A stretch of 64,000 nucleotides of DNA, from NCBI GenBank assembly GCA_013822765.1, contig PNKY01000001.1, positions 496,001-560,000 of the forward strand, in the 5' to 3' direction. Made by a program: the position numbers and the translations under genes. Of this stretch, positions 54,566 through 63,068 are shown piece after piece. This DNA is from Rhodospirillum sp. Its GTDB lineage: Bacteria > Pseudomonadota > Alphaproteobacteria > Dongiales > Dongiaceae. The notes beneath the pieces are model-generated. The model ran no database searches. It had not been told where the DNA came from and was given only the letters and a program-made list of their open reading frames with translations. Position 1 is the first letter of the stretch. Each line of letters starts with the position of its first letter.

Positions 54566-54745
54566 ATCTGTCAAGTGTAGCGATGAATAGAGTGCAGCAT
54601 TTCTCAATTTGGCGTCGTCGTTAGATATTGCAAGCACTTACACAGAACCTATCAGCTAATCCTTTCTCGCCGGCAAGTTTGCCGGCGGATAAAACCAGAC
54701 CATTGACGCCGTGCCGTGGTTTTGTCACGCTCCCGCCCTTACGCA

Positions 54746-55582
54746 ATGGACGGACTGATGATCCAAGCTCTCGCATCCCCAATGCATTTCTTTCCCGGCA
54801 CCGGTCCCGCAGCGGAGGCCGCCGGCGTGGGCTTCCGCTTTGGTGCGAAAGGAACGCACACCAGTCGCACCATGATGTTCGACGAGCTGGAGCAATTGCT
54901 GACCGTGGTCGCATCTAGCGCAAAGCGGGACGACTACGCGATTGCCATTATTGAGGCGAACTGCCTGTCGAAGCCGACGACTTCGACGCGGCGCCTGACC
55001 AATCAGCGCTTGGGTGAACTCTACGGTCTCGATCCTGCCATCCCGGTATTCCGGGTTCTCCGGCGACTTTGGGATGTCGATTTGGTGGGGCGCCGGCTTT
55101 TGGCTCTCTTGGCATCCATCGCACGCGATCCCCTGCTGGCAGCCACCGCCGGTGCGGTGACCGATCTTCCAGTGGATGCAGAACTCCAGCGTGCCACATT
55201 CAGAACCGTGCTGCAGGAAAAGACAGGCAACCGCCTCAACGACAGCACGCTCGACAAGGTTTGCCGCAACGCCGCCAGCACGTGGAATCAATCCGGCCAC
55301 CTAGAGGGCCGCACCTTTAAGAAGCGCAGGATCGTGCAGGCGACGCCGGCGGCAGCGGCTTTCGCCATTTTTGTGGCGCATGCCGCGGGCTTTCGCGGCG
55401 CCGAGATCTTTTCGAGCGCCTGGTTCAAGGTCATCGATTGCGACCTCTCGCGTGCGCGACAGCTGGCGCTCGATAGCAAACGGCTAGGGCTTCTCGATCT
55501 GCGCCTAGCCGGCGATGTCGTCGAGCTCAATCTGGCGAGACTGGACCCGCCATCAGAGAGGCTGCGTCATGGCGCGCATTGA
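54746..55582 (+). CDS. brxA: BrxA-like (DUF1819 family) BREX protein
   Basis: About 278 residues from ATG 54746 (ATG 54758 is equally possible; no strong ribosome site). The sequence has BrxA-type features: FGAKGTHTSRTMMFDELEQLL, LGELYGLDPAIPVFRVLRRLW, ARDPLLAATAGAV and NAASTWNQSGHLEGRTFKKR. BrxA is a small DNA-binding BREX component. It is the first gene of the operon and overlaps brxB by 14 bases. The family call rests on remembered consensus plus gene order. Confidence 0.7.
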   Translation: MDGLMIQALASPMHFFPGTGPAAEAAGVGFRFGAKGTHTSRTMMFDELEQLLTVVASSAKRDDYAIAIIEANCLSKPTTSTRRLTNQRLGELYGLDPAIPVFRVLRRLWDVDLVGRRLLALLASIARDPLLAATAGAVTDLPVDAELQRATFRTVLQEKTGNRLNDSTLDKVCRNAASTWNQSGHLEGRTFKKRRIVQATPAAAAFAIFVAHAAGFRGAEIFSSAWFKVIDCDLSRARQLALDSKRLGLLDLRLAGDVVELNLARLDPPSERLRHGAH

Positions 55583-56129
55583 AGACCTCGTCGAGAACTA
55601 TGGCCGCCACATCGCGACGCCGTGGCAGCGTACCGTGGCCGGCGCCCAGCGCGTCATCATGATCGTCTATGACAAGGAGCTCGAGCGTTCGCTACGCACG
55701 CGAAAGGCAGCATTCGAAATGGCGACTACAGCTGCCAACCACGACTGGCAGGAGGTCGACCTTACAAACGTGTTTGCCGACTGGATGGCAAACGACGACT
55801 ATCGGGCTGAGTATTTCGCGTCGCCGGAAGACCTGCGCCTTAAGCTGGACGCCGAATTTCCAGACTTCGTCGCGGGGCGGCTTCGTGGCGCCCTCAGCGG
55901 TTCCGGCGTCACCGAGAACACCGTTGTCGCTGCGTTCGGCGCCGGCTCTCTCTTTGGCCTCGCGCGCGTCTCCCAGATCCTGCGCACGATCGAGCGCGAC
56001 ATCAGGGGCCGCCTCGTCGTTTTCTTCCCAGGTCATTTCGACCGCAACTATCGCCTGCTCGATGCGCGTGACGGCTGGAACTACCTTGCGGTGCCCATCA
56101 CGGCGCGCAGTGACGGAGGATATGCATGA
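55569..56129 (+). CDS. brxB: BrxB-like (DUF1788) BREX protein
   Basis: A 186-residue protein from ATG 55569 with AGAGAGG upstream. It has DUF1788 features: N-terminal WQRTVAGAQRVIMIVYDK and C-terminal RLVVFFPGHFDRNYRLLDARDGWNYLAVPI. BrxB is an essential BREX component of unclear biochemistry. It starts inside brxA and ends inside brxC (ATGA). Confidence 0.85.
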   Translation: MARIEDLVENYGRHIATPWQRTVAGAQRVIMIVYDKELERSLRTRKAAFEMATTAANHDWQEVDLTNVFADWMANDDYRAEYFASPEDLRLKLDAEFPDFVAGRLRGALSGSGVTENTVVAAFGAGSLFGLARVSQILRTIERDIRGRLVVFFPGHFDRNYRLLDARDGWNYLAVPITARSDGGYA

Positions 56130-59100
56130 AGATCAAGGACACACTGCAGCGCGACCCAGCTGTACACGCCCTGGCTAATCAGGGGCAGGCCCGAATCACG
56201 AACTCGTCGAGCGAGGGCACGGAAGCGGAGCTCCGCGCCGAACTGGAAACTTTTGTATGCGAGGGGCAGTACGCCGACGGGATCCAAAGGATCATCCGCT
56301 CGTTCCTCGACAACCTCGGCAAGACCAGCCAACGTGGCGCTTGGGTCAGTGGTTTTTTCGGCAGCGGAAAGTCGCATCTGCTCAAGATGCTCTGCCATCT
56401 CTGGCAGGATACTGAGTTCTCGGACGGCGCGACCGCGCGCAGTCTCGTCCCTTCGCTCCCGGAAGACTTGCGCGCCCTACTGCGCGAGCTGGATACCGCC
56501 GGCAAGCGCACAGGCGGGCTGCTCGCCGCGGCAGGAGCCCTGCCAAGCGGCACCACCGAAAACGTCCGCTTGACCATTCTTTCCATTCTCCTTCGCGCTG
56601 TCGGCCTTCCAGAGCAATATCCGCAGGCCTGCTTCTGCCTGTGGCTGCGTGAGCAAGGCTATTTCGACAAGGTCAAGGCCTCGGTCGAAGCGGCCGGCAA
56701 GGACTTCACCAAGGAGCTGAACAATCTCTACGTCAGCGGCCCGATCGCGCGCGCGATCGTCGAATGCGACAAAAACTTTGCGGCAAGCGAGGCAGACGCG
56801 CGCCAATACCTTAAGAACAACTTTGCGCAACCCACATCTGACATCTCGACCACCGAATTCCTCCGCATCGCCAAAGATGCGCTCCATCTCGTCGGCAAGG
56901 GCGGTCGCATCCCTTGTACCGTTCTGATCTTGGACGAGGCCCAGCAATATATTGGCGAATCGCAGCAACGGGCTTCGCTTCTGACCGAAGTGGCGGAGGC
57001 GGTATCGAAGCAGCTCGACAGTCAGGTTATCGTCGTGGCCGCTGGGCAAAGCGCGCTAACAGAGCTGAAACTTCTCACGTACCTTCTGGATCGCTTCACG
57101 ATCCGGGTGCCCCTTTCGGACGTCGAAGTCGAAGCCGTGACGCGGAAGGTCCTTCTTCAGAAGAAGCCCTCTGCAATCGGGTCGGTCCGCTCCTTGCTAG
57201 ATAAGCATGCCGGCGAGATTTCGCGGCAGCTGCAGGGAACGCGTATCGGCGAGATCGGCGAAGACCGCAACGTCATCGTAGACGACTATCCGCTGCTTCC
57301 GGTTCGGCGCCGCTTCTGGGAGAACTGCTTTCGGCAGATCGATGCTGCCGGGACCTCGAGCCAGCTGCGGTCGCAACTTCGCATCATCCACGACGCCGTC
57401 GCCAAAGTTTCAGATCGTCCACTCGGCTGCGTCGTGCCTGCAGACGAGCTGTACCATGCTTTAGCGCCCGAAATGGTCAACACGGGCGTCCTGCTGCGGG
57501 AGATCAACGAGCGGATCCTGAAGGTTCGCGATACCGAAGGAATGCTCGCGAGCCGGATCTGCGGGCTCATCTTTCTGATTGGCAAGCTGACGCGCGAGGC
57601 GGGCGCTGATATTGGTGTGCGCGCAACCAAGGAGCACCTCGCCGACCTGCTCATCGAAGATTTGGCCGCAGACAATGGAAAACTCAGATCCGAGGTCGAG
57701 GGTGGACTGAAGAAGCTGACCGATCAGGGCGTTCTGATGCAGGTCGGCGACGAATACCGCCTACAGACCCGCGAAGGCAGCGAATGGGACCGTGAGTTCC
57801 GCAATCGCCAATCCAAGCTAAACAACGATGAGACAACACTCCAGATCAGACGCGATCAGCTGCTTTACGGCGAGATCGACAAAGTAGTCCGGGCGATCCG
57901 GATCACCCAGGGTTCCGCCAAGGAGTCACGCCAATTCTCCATTCACCGCGATCAGATCCCGCCCCCTGGCGACGCCAGCAACATCCCGATCTGGGTGCGC
58001 GACGGGTGGTCGTGCTCCAAGAAGGAGGTCGTCGACGCGGCGCGAGCAGCCGGCAATGACAGCCCGGTCTTGTTCGTTTTTATCCCCAAGAAGGCGGCTG
58101 ACGACCTGCGGCGCCACATTGTCGATGCCGATGCTGCTCAGCAGACGCTGGAAGCCAAGGGCAACCCTGGTAGCCCGGAGGGCGTCGAGGCCCGTCAAAG
58201 CATGGACAGCCGCCGGGTCCGTGCGGTTGGAGAGCGCGACCGTCTGATTCGTGAAGTGGTCGACAATACCGAAGTATTCCAGGGTGGTGGCGCCGAGGTT
58301 CTGCTGACCGATTTGGACAATAAGATCAAGGAAGCGGCGAGTGCCGCACTCCTTCGGCTGTTCCCGCAGTTCAAGGAGGCGGACTCGGCGGCTTGGGAGG
58401 CCGTGATCAAGCGCGCCCGCGAAGGCGCCGATCACCCCTTCCAGCCGGCTGGGCACACAGACGCGACCGACAAGCACCCGGTCTGCCAGCAGGTGACCAA
58501 GACCATCGGCGCCGGCAAGTCCGGGTCAGAGGTGCGCAAGGCTTTGCAAGCTTCGCCGTTCGGCTGGCCGAAGGACGCCATCGATGCCGCGCTCATCGCG
58601 CTGCATAGGATCCAGCACCTTACGGCGACGCTGAATGGTCAACCTGTTCCGCTTGGCCAACTCGATCAGAACAAGATCCCCAAGGCCGAATTCCGCGTCG
58701 AGCATGCCACGCTTTCGGTGGGCGACCGCCTCACCTTGCGGAAGTTGTTCCAGTCCCTCGGTGTCGGCTGCAAGGCTGGCGAAGAGGCGATGCGTGCCGG
58801 CGAGTTCCTTGCCCTCACGATCGCGCTCGCACGGTCCGCCGGCGGACCGGCTCCAGCGCCGCTCCCGCCCGACACGATTGGGATCGAAGACGTTCAAAGT
58901 CTGGTTGGCAACGAGCAACTTGTCGCCATCGTGGCTAGAACCACCGAATGGGAAGCGTACATCAAGGAATGGCGCCGGTTGCAGGATTTGATCGCGAAGC
59001 GCGGGCCAGCCTGGAACATGTTAGAGCGCCTGTCGCGGCATGCATCAGGCATTCTCGAGGCGAAGCAACAACTCGAACAGATTGACGCGATCCGGGACCA

Positions 59101-59575
59101 GCGCTTGCTCCTCGAACCGTCGGATCCGGTCAACGCGGCACGCCAAGCCCTCGCCGGACTATTGCGTGACGCCGTGGTTAAGGCCCATGCCGTATGGGCG
59201 TCCGCTGCCAAGGCTGCGGATGCGACGTTGGCGGCAAACGGCGTCTGGTCGAAGCTGTCGCCGGCCGCTCAGGCAGAGATCAAGTCGGCCGTAGGGCTCA
59301 CGGACCCAACTAAGCCTCATGTCGCAACCGACGAGGCGCTCGCAGACGCGCTCGATCGCAAGCCGTTGCCCAGCCTCCAGACCGAGATCGACGCAGTCCC
59401 CGGACGCATCCATCAAGCGATCGAGCGCGCGGCGCGGCTGCTGGAACCCAAGGTGCAAACCATCGCACTGGAGCGTGCGACCTTGCGCGATAGAACCGAG
59501 GTTGAGGCCTGGGTCGAGCGCCAGAAATCAACGCTCCTCTCGGCCGTCAAGATCGGCCCTGTTCTGGTGAGCTGA
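56126..59575 (+). CDS. brxC: BrxC: BREX P-loop ATPase
   Basis: A 1149-residue large AAA-type ATPase. Walker A is GFFGSGKSH (residues 76-84), Walker B VLILDEAQQYIG with Asp270-Glu271. The N-terminus (DTLQRDPAVHALANQGQARI) is typical of BrxC, and the length fits. It is translationally coupled to brxB, and pglX starts 10 bases after its stop. BrxC is required for BREX host methylation and phage blocking. Confidence 0.9.
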   Translation: MKIKDTLQRDPAVHALANQGQARITNSSSEGTEAELRAELETFVCEGQYADGIQRIIRSFLDNLGKTSQRGAWVSGFFGSGKSHLLKMLCHLWQDTEFSDGATARSLVPSLPEDLRALLRELDTAGKRTGGLLAAAGALPSGTTENVRLTILSILLRAVGLPEQYPQACFCLWLREQGYFDKVKASVEAAGKDFTKELNNLYVSGPIARAIVECDKNFAASEADARQYLKNNFAQPTSDISTTEFLRIAKDALHLVGKGGRIPCTVLILDEAQQYIGESQQRASLLTEVAEAVSKQLDSQVIVVAAGQSALTELKLLTYLLDRFTIRVPLSDVEVEAVTRKVLLQKKPSAIGSVRSLLDKHAGEISRQLQGTRIGEIGEDRNVIVDDYPLLPVRRRFWENCFRQIDAAGTSSQLRSQLRIIHDAVAKVSDRPLGCVVPADELYHALAPEMVNTGVLLREINERILKVRDTEGMLASRICGLIFLIGKLTREAGADIGVRATKEHLADLLIEDLAADNGKLRSEVEGGLKKLTDQGVLMQVGDEYRLQTREGSEWDREFRNRQSKLNNDETTLQIRRDQLLYGEIDKVVRAIRITQGSAKESRQFSIHRDQIPPPGDASNIPIWVRDGWSCSKKEVVDAARAAGNDSPVLFVFIPKKAADDLRRHIVDADAAQQTLEAKGNPGSPEGVEARQSMDSRRVRAVGERDRLIREVVDNTEVFQGGGAEVLLTDLDNKIKEAASAALLRLFPQFKEADSAAWEAVIKRAREGADHPFQPAGHTDATDKHPVCQQVTKTIGAGKSGSEVRKALQASPFGWPKDAIDAALIALHRIQHLTATLNGQPVPLGQLDQNKIPKAEFRVEHATLSVGDRLTLRKLFQSLGVGCKAGEEAMRAGEFLALTIALARSAGGPAPAPLPPDTIGIEDVQSLVGNEQLVAIVARTTEWEAYIKEWRRLQDLIAKRGPAWNMLERLSRHASGILEAKQQLEQIDAIRDQRLLLEPSDPVNAARQALAGLLRDAVVKAHAVWASAAKAADATLAANGVWSKLSPAAQAEIKSAVGLTDPTKPHVATDEALADALDRKPLPSLQTEIDAVPGRIHQAIERAARLLEPKVQTIALERATLRDRTEVEAWVERQKSTLLSAVKIGPVLVS

Positions 59576-59585
59576 GGGAGCTTTC

Positions 59586-62500
59586 ATGCCATCGCTCAAC
59601 CGAGATGTACGCCGAGAGCTCGAGAAGACGATCAATGCGGCGCGCCGTGTCGCTGTCGCCGGCGCACGTAAGGCGCTTGACCAGCTCCGTGTCGGCGAGG
59701 CTGAAGCTCCGAAGCGTTTGACCGCTGATCAATCCACGCTACGCAATCGCTTGCGAGCTCATGGCCGCCAACTTGGTGATCGACGCGACCCCAAGACCGG
59801 CGCGCAGCACACGGGACACCTCATTCAGGAAGTCGCATACGAGCACTGGCATCGCATGTTGTTCGCGCGGTTCCTCGCCGAGGTCGATCTGTTGATTGAG
59901 CCGAAGTCCGGAGTCGCGATCTCGCTGGACGAAGTTCAGGAGCTTGCGCGCGAAACGGCGACCAACTGGCTGGCGCTAGCGAGTGACTATGCCGAGCGGA
60001 TGCTGCCTCAGATTTTCCGCAAAGATGACCCTGTCCTTGGCGTTACTCTTCCACCTGAGACGCGGTCCGAGTTGGACGACCTGCTGAAGGCGCTGCCGAA
60101 GGCGGTGTTCGAGGCCGACGACAGTCTTGGCTGGGTCTACCAGTTCTGGCAGTCGGAGCGGAAGGACGAGGTCAACAAGTCCGAGACGAAGATCGGCGCT
60201 GACGAGCTGCCGGCCGTGACCCAACTCTTTACCGAGGACTACATGGTCCTCTTCCTGCTCCACAACACCTTGGGCGCGTGGTGGGCTGGCAAAATCCTGG
60301 CAAAGAACACAACGCTGGCAACGACGGCAGCGAGCGAGGATGCACTGCGTGCGGCGTGTAAGGTTGGCGACATCGAATGGACCTATCTGCGGTTCATAAG
60401 GGAAAAGGAAGCGGATGGCTCCGATGGCTCCTGGCGGCCCGCTGCTGGCGCATTTGACGGCTGGCCCAAGGTAGCGAAGGAGATCACCGTGCTTGACCCG
60501 TGCATGGGTTCTGGGCACTTCCTCGTCTTCGCATTACCCATGCTCGTCGCCTTCCGCATGGCGGAGGACAGCTTGGGTCAAGCGGCGGCCATCGAGGCGG
60601 TGTTGCGCGACAATCTGTTCGGGCTGGAGATCGACCCGCGTTGCACGCAGATCGCGGCCTTCAATCTTGCCTTCGCGGCCTGGCGCAAGATCGGCTTTCG
60701 CGTGCTGCCGTCGCTCAATCTCGCCTGTTCGGGCCTCGCCATCGGTGTCAGTAAGACTGAATGGCTGAAGCTCGCGGAGCGAGTGGTCATCGCCGCAGAT
60801 CCGGCAGCCAAGCGCGACCTGCTCGGCGTCGAGACAAATCTGCTGACTGCGGGCCTCGAGGAGCGGGTCAAGAACGGACTTTCGGTGCTCTATGATATCT
60901 TCGCCAAGGCGCCGTGGCTCGGCAGTTTGATTGACCCACGGCGCACGGGCACAGACATCTTCCACGAGGGTTTTGAAAAGTTGGAGCCGCTGCTCGCCTC
61001 GATCCTGGGGGCGGTGGACAGTGATGACGCGCGAGAAATGGCGGTGATCGCCCAGGGAGTAACAAGAGCTGCCGAACTCCTAAGCCAGCGCTTTACGCTC
61101 GTTGCCACGAATGTGCCGTTCCTGACTAAAGGCAAACAGAGCGCCATTATACGTGAATTCATCGAAGAGCATCATCATCCTGCGCGGGCTGACCTCGCGA
61201 CGGCTATGTTCAGCCGAGCTCTGCAATTGTTGGCTCCAGGGTCAACTTTGGCCGTAGTTACACCGCAAAACTGGTACTTCTTAGGCGCATTCACGGCGTT
61301 CCGACACGACCTGATGAAGAAGAACACACTTAGATTTGTACTAAACTTGGGCCCTGCTGCATTTGATGGTATGAACTGGTGGGCTCTCAAGACTGCTCTC
61401 ACGATCGTAACTAGCGGCAGCCATCCAGCTAACACCTTTAGCGGTCTGGACCTGGGAAACCACAGAGAGCTGGCCGAGAAGCCGCGCATTCTGTGCGAGG
61501 CTTCCACCGTCGTGCTGCTGCAGCAGATGCAGCTCCAAAACCCCGATAACAGAATCATTATCGGCGAATTCGACAACTCTTCGCTTCTCTCCACATTTGC
61601 ACGGGCCTATCAGGGCGTATCGCCAGCGGATGCTCCGCGCTTTTCCGCTGCTTTCTGGGAAGTCGCCGACTTCAGCGTATGGAAATTTTGGCAGAGCACG
61701 GTCGACGCACCTCAATACTTCGGCGGAAAATCAAAGGTTATCAAGCTGAATCATGAATTCTCAGAAGCTGTAAGTACCGGATCAGCGTTCTTGCGAGGCG
61801 TCGAAGCATGGAATCGGCGTGGAATTGTCGTTTCGCAAATGGGCAAGTTGCCGGTTTCGCTATATGGCGGAGAGCCTTTCGATACCAATTGCGCCGTAGT
61901 CATTCCCAATTCAGATGATGACTTGGGTGCGATATGGGAATTTTGTTCTTCGCCTGAGTACAATTTTGCTGTTCGAAGCATAGATCAGGCGCTGAAGGTC
62001 ACTAACGCGTCGCTCGTGAAGGTACCGTTCAAAAAATCGCGCTGGAGCAGTGAGTTCAATGACAAGCACCCAAATGGTCTCCCAAAGCTGGACACAGACG
62101 ATCCGACTCAGTGGCCATTCTGTGGTGCACCTCAACGAGCAAGTAACGTTCTACAGGTTTCCACTGCTAGACTACTGGGGTACTTATGGCCACGCCAAGT
62201 CGGTTGTAGCTTCATGGATTGTCCGTCGGTTGGAGCTGATGGTCTCGAAGCATACGCTGATACCGACGGCATTGTGTGCTATAGCGCTCTTAAAGGCGAG
62301 CCGCCGGCTGAACAACGTTTGAACGCGCTTCTTGCCGATATCTTTGGCACCGAATGGTCACCAGGGAACCTTGCAGGCCAGCTCGCGAAGATGGGCTTCT
62401 CCGGCAAGGCTCTCGGCGACTGGCTGCGCGATGGCTTCTTCGCTCAGCATTGCGAGCTGTTCCATCAGCGCCCCTTCATCTGGCATATCTGGGATGGGCG

Positions 62501-63068
62501 GCGCGACGGCTTCCATGCACTCGTCAACTACCATCGACTCGCTGCGACAGGCGGCGAGGGCCGGCGCACGTTGGAGAAGCTCATCTACTCCTATCTCGGC
62601 GACTGGATCGATCGTCAGCGTGCCGACCAGGGGGCCGGCGCCGAGGGCGCCGATGCGCGCCTCGCCCATGCCGAGCACCTGAGGGCCGAGCTAATCAAGA
62701 TCCTGGAGGGCGAGCGGCCCTACGATATCTTTGTGCGCTGGAAGCCGTTGCATGAGCAACCAATCGGCTGGGCGCCCGACATCAATGACGGCGTGCGTGT
62801 AAATATCCGCCCCTTCATGACGGCTCGTACGCTCAACGCCCGTGGCTCGAACTCCTGCATCCTGCGTACGACACCGAAGATCAAATGGGACAAGGACCGC
62901 GGCAAGGAGCCGACCCGCAACAAGGCCGACTATCCCTGGTTCTGGAGTTGGGACGAGTCGACCCCCGACTTCGTCGGTGGAGCAACGTTCGATGGCAATC
63001 GATGGAATGATCTGCATTACAGCCGCGCAGCAAAGCAAGCAGCGCGCGAGCGGCGGATACACAGATGA
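59586..63068 (+). CDS. pglX: PglX/BrxX: BREX adenine-specific DNA methyltransferase
   Basis: A 1160-residue class I methyltransferase. SAM motif I is VLDPCMGSGHFLVF (Asp304 onward). The catalytic motif IV reads TNVPFL (Asn509-Val-Pro-Phe512) in place of the usual NPPY. The region encoded by about 61,050-62,300, the likely target recognition part, is visibly poorer in GC than the flanking parts. GAGGGAG precedes the ATG. It marks host DNA so that BREX can tell phage DNA apart. The stop overlaps the next gene (ATGA). Confidence 0.9.
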   Translation: MPSLNRDVRRELEKTINAARRVAVAGARKALDQLRVGEAEAPKRLTADQSTLRNRLRAHGRQLGDRRDPKTGAQHTGHLIQEVAYEHWHRMLFARFLAEVDLLIEPKSGVAISLDEVQELARETATNWLALASDYAERMLPQIFRKDDPVLGVTLPPETRSELDDLLKALPKAVFEADDSLGWVYQFWQSERKDEVNKSETKIGADELPAVTQLFTEDYMVLFLLHNTLGAWWAGKILAKNTTLATTAASEDALRAACKVGDIEWTYLRFIREKEADGSDGSWRPAAGAFDGWPKVAKEITVLDPCMGSGHFLVFALPMLVAFRMAEDSLGQAAAIEAVLRDNLFGLEIDPRCTQIAAFNLAFAAWRKIGFRVLPSLNLACSGLAIGVSKTEWLKLAERVVIAADPAAKRDLLGVETNLLTAGLEERVKNGLSVLYDIFAKAPWLGSLIDPRRTGTDIFHEGFEKLEPLLASILGAVDSDDAREMAVIAQGVTRAAELLSQRFTLVATNVPFLTKGKQSAIIREFIEEHHHPARADLATAMFSRALQLLAPGSTLAVVTPQNWYFLGAFTAFRHDLMKKNTLRFVLNLGPAAFDGMNWWALKTALTIVTSGSHPANTFSGLDLGNHRELAEKPRILCEASTVVLLQQMQLQNPDNRIIIGEFDNSSLLSTFARAYQGVSPADAPRFSAAFWEVADFSVWKFWQSTVDAPQYFGGKSKVIKLNHEFSEAVSTGSAFLRGVEAWNRRGIVVSQMGKLPVSLYGGEPFDTNCAVVIPNSDDDLGAIWEFCSSPEYNFAVRSIDQALKVTNASLVKVPFKKSRWSSEFNDKHPNGLPKLDTDDPTQWPFCGAPQRASNVLQVSTARLLGYLWPRQVGCSFMDCPSVGADGLEAYADTDGIVCYSALKGEPPAEQRLNALLADIFGTEWSPGNLAGQLAKMGFSGKALGDWLRDGFFAQHCELFHQRPFIWHIWDGRRDGFHALVNYHRLAATGGEGRRTLEKLIYSYLGDWIDRQRADQGAGAEGADARLAHAEHLRAELIKILEGERPYDIFVRWKPLHEQPIGWAPDINDGVRVNIRPFMTARTLNARGSNSCILRTTPKIKWDKDRGKEPTRNKADYPWFWSWDESTPDFVGGATFDGNRWNDLHYSRAAKQAARERRIHR

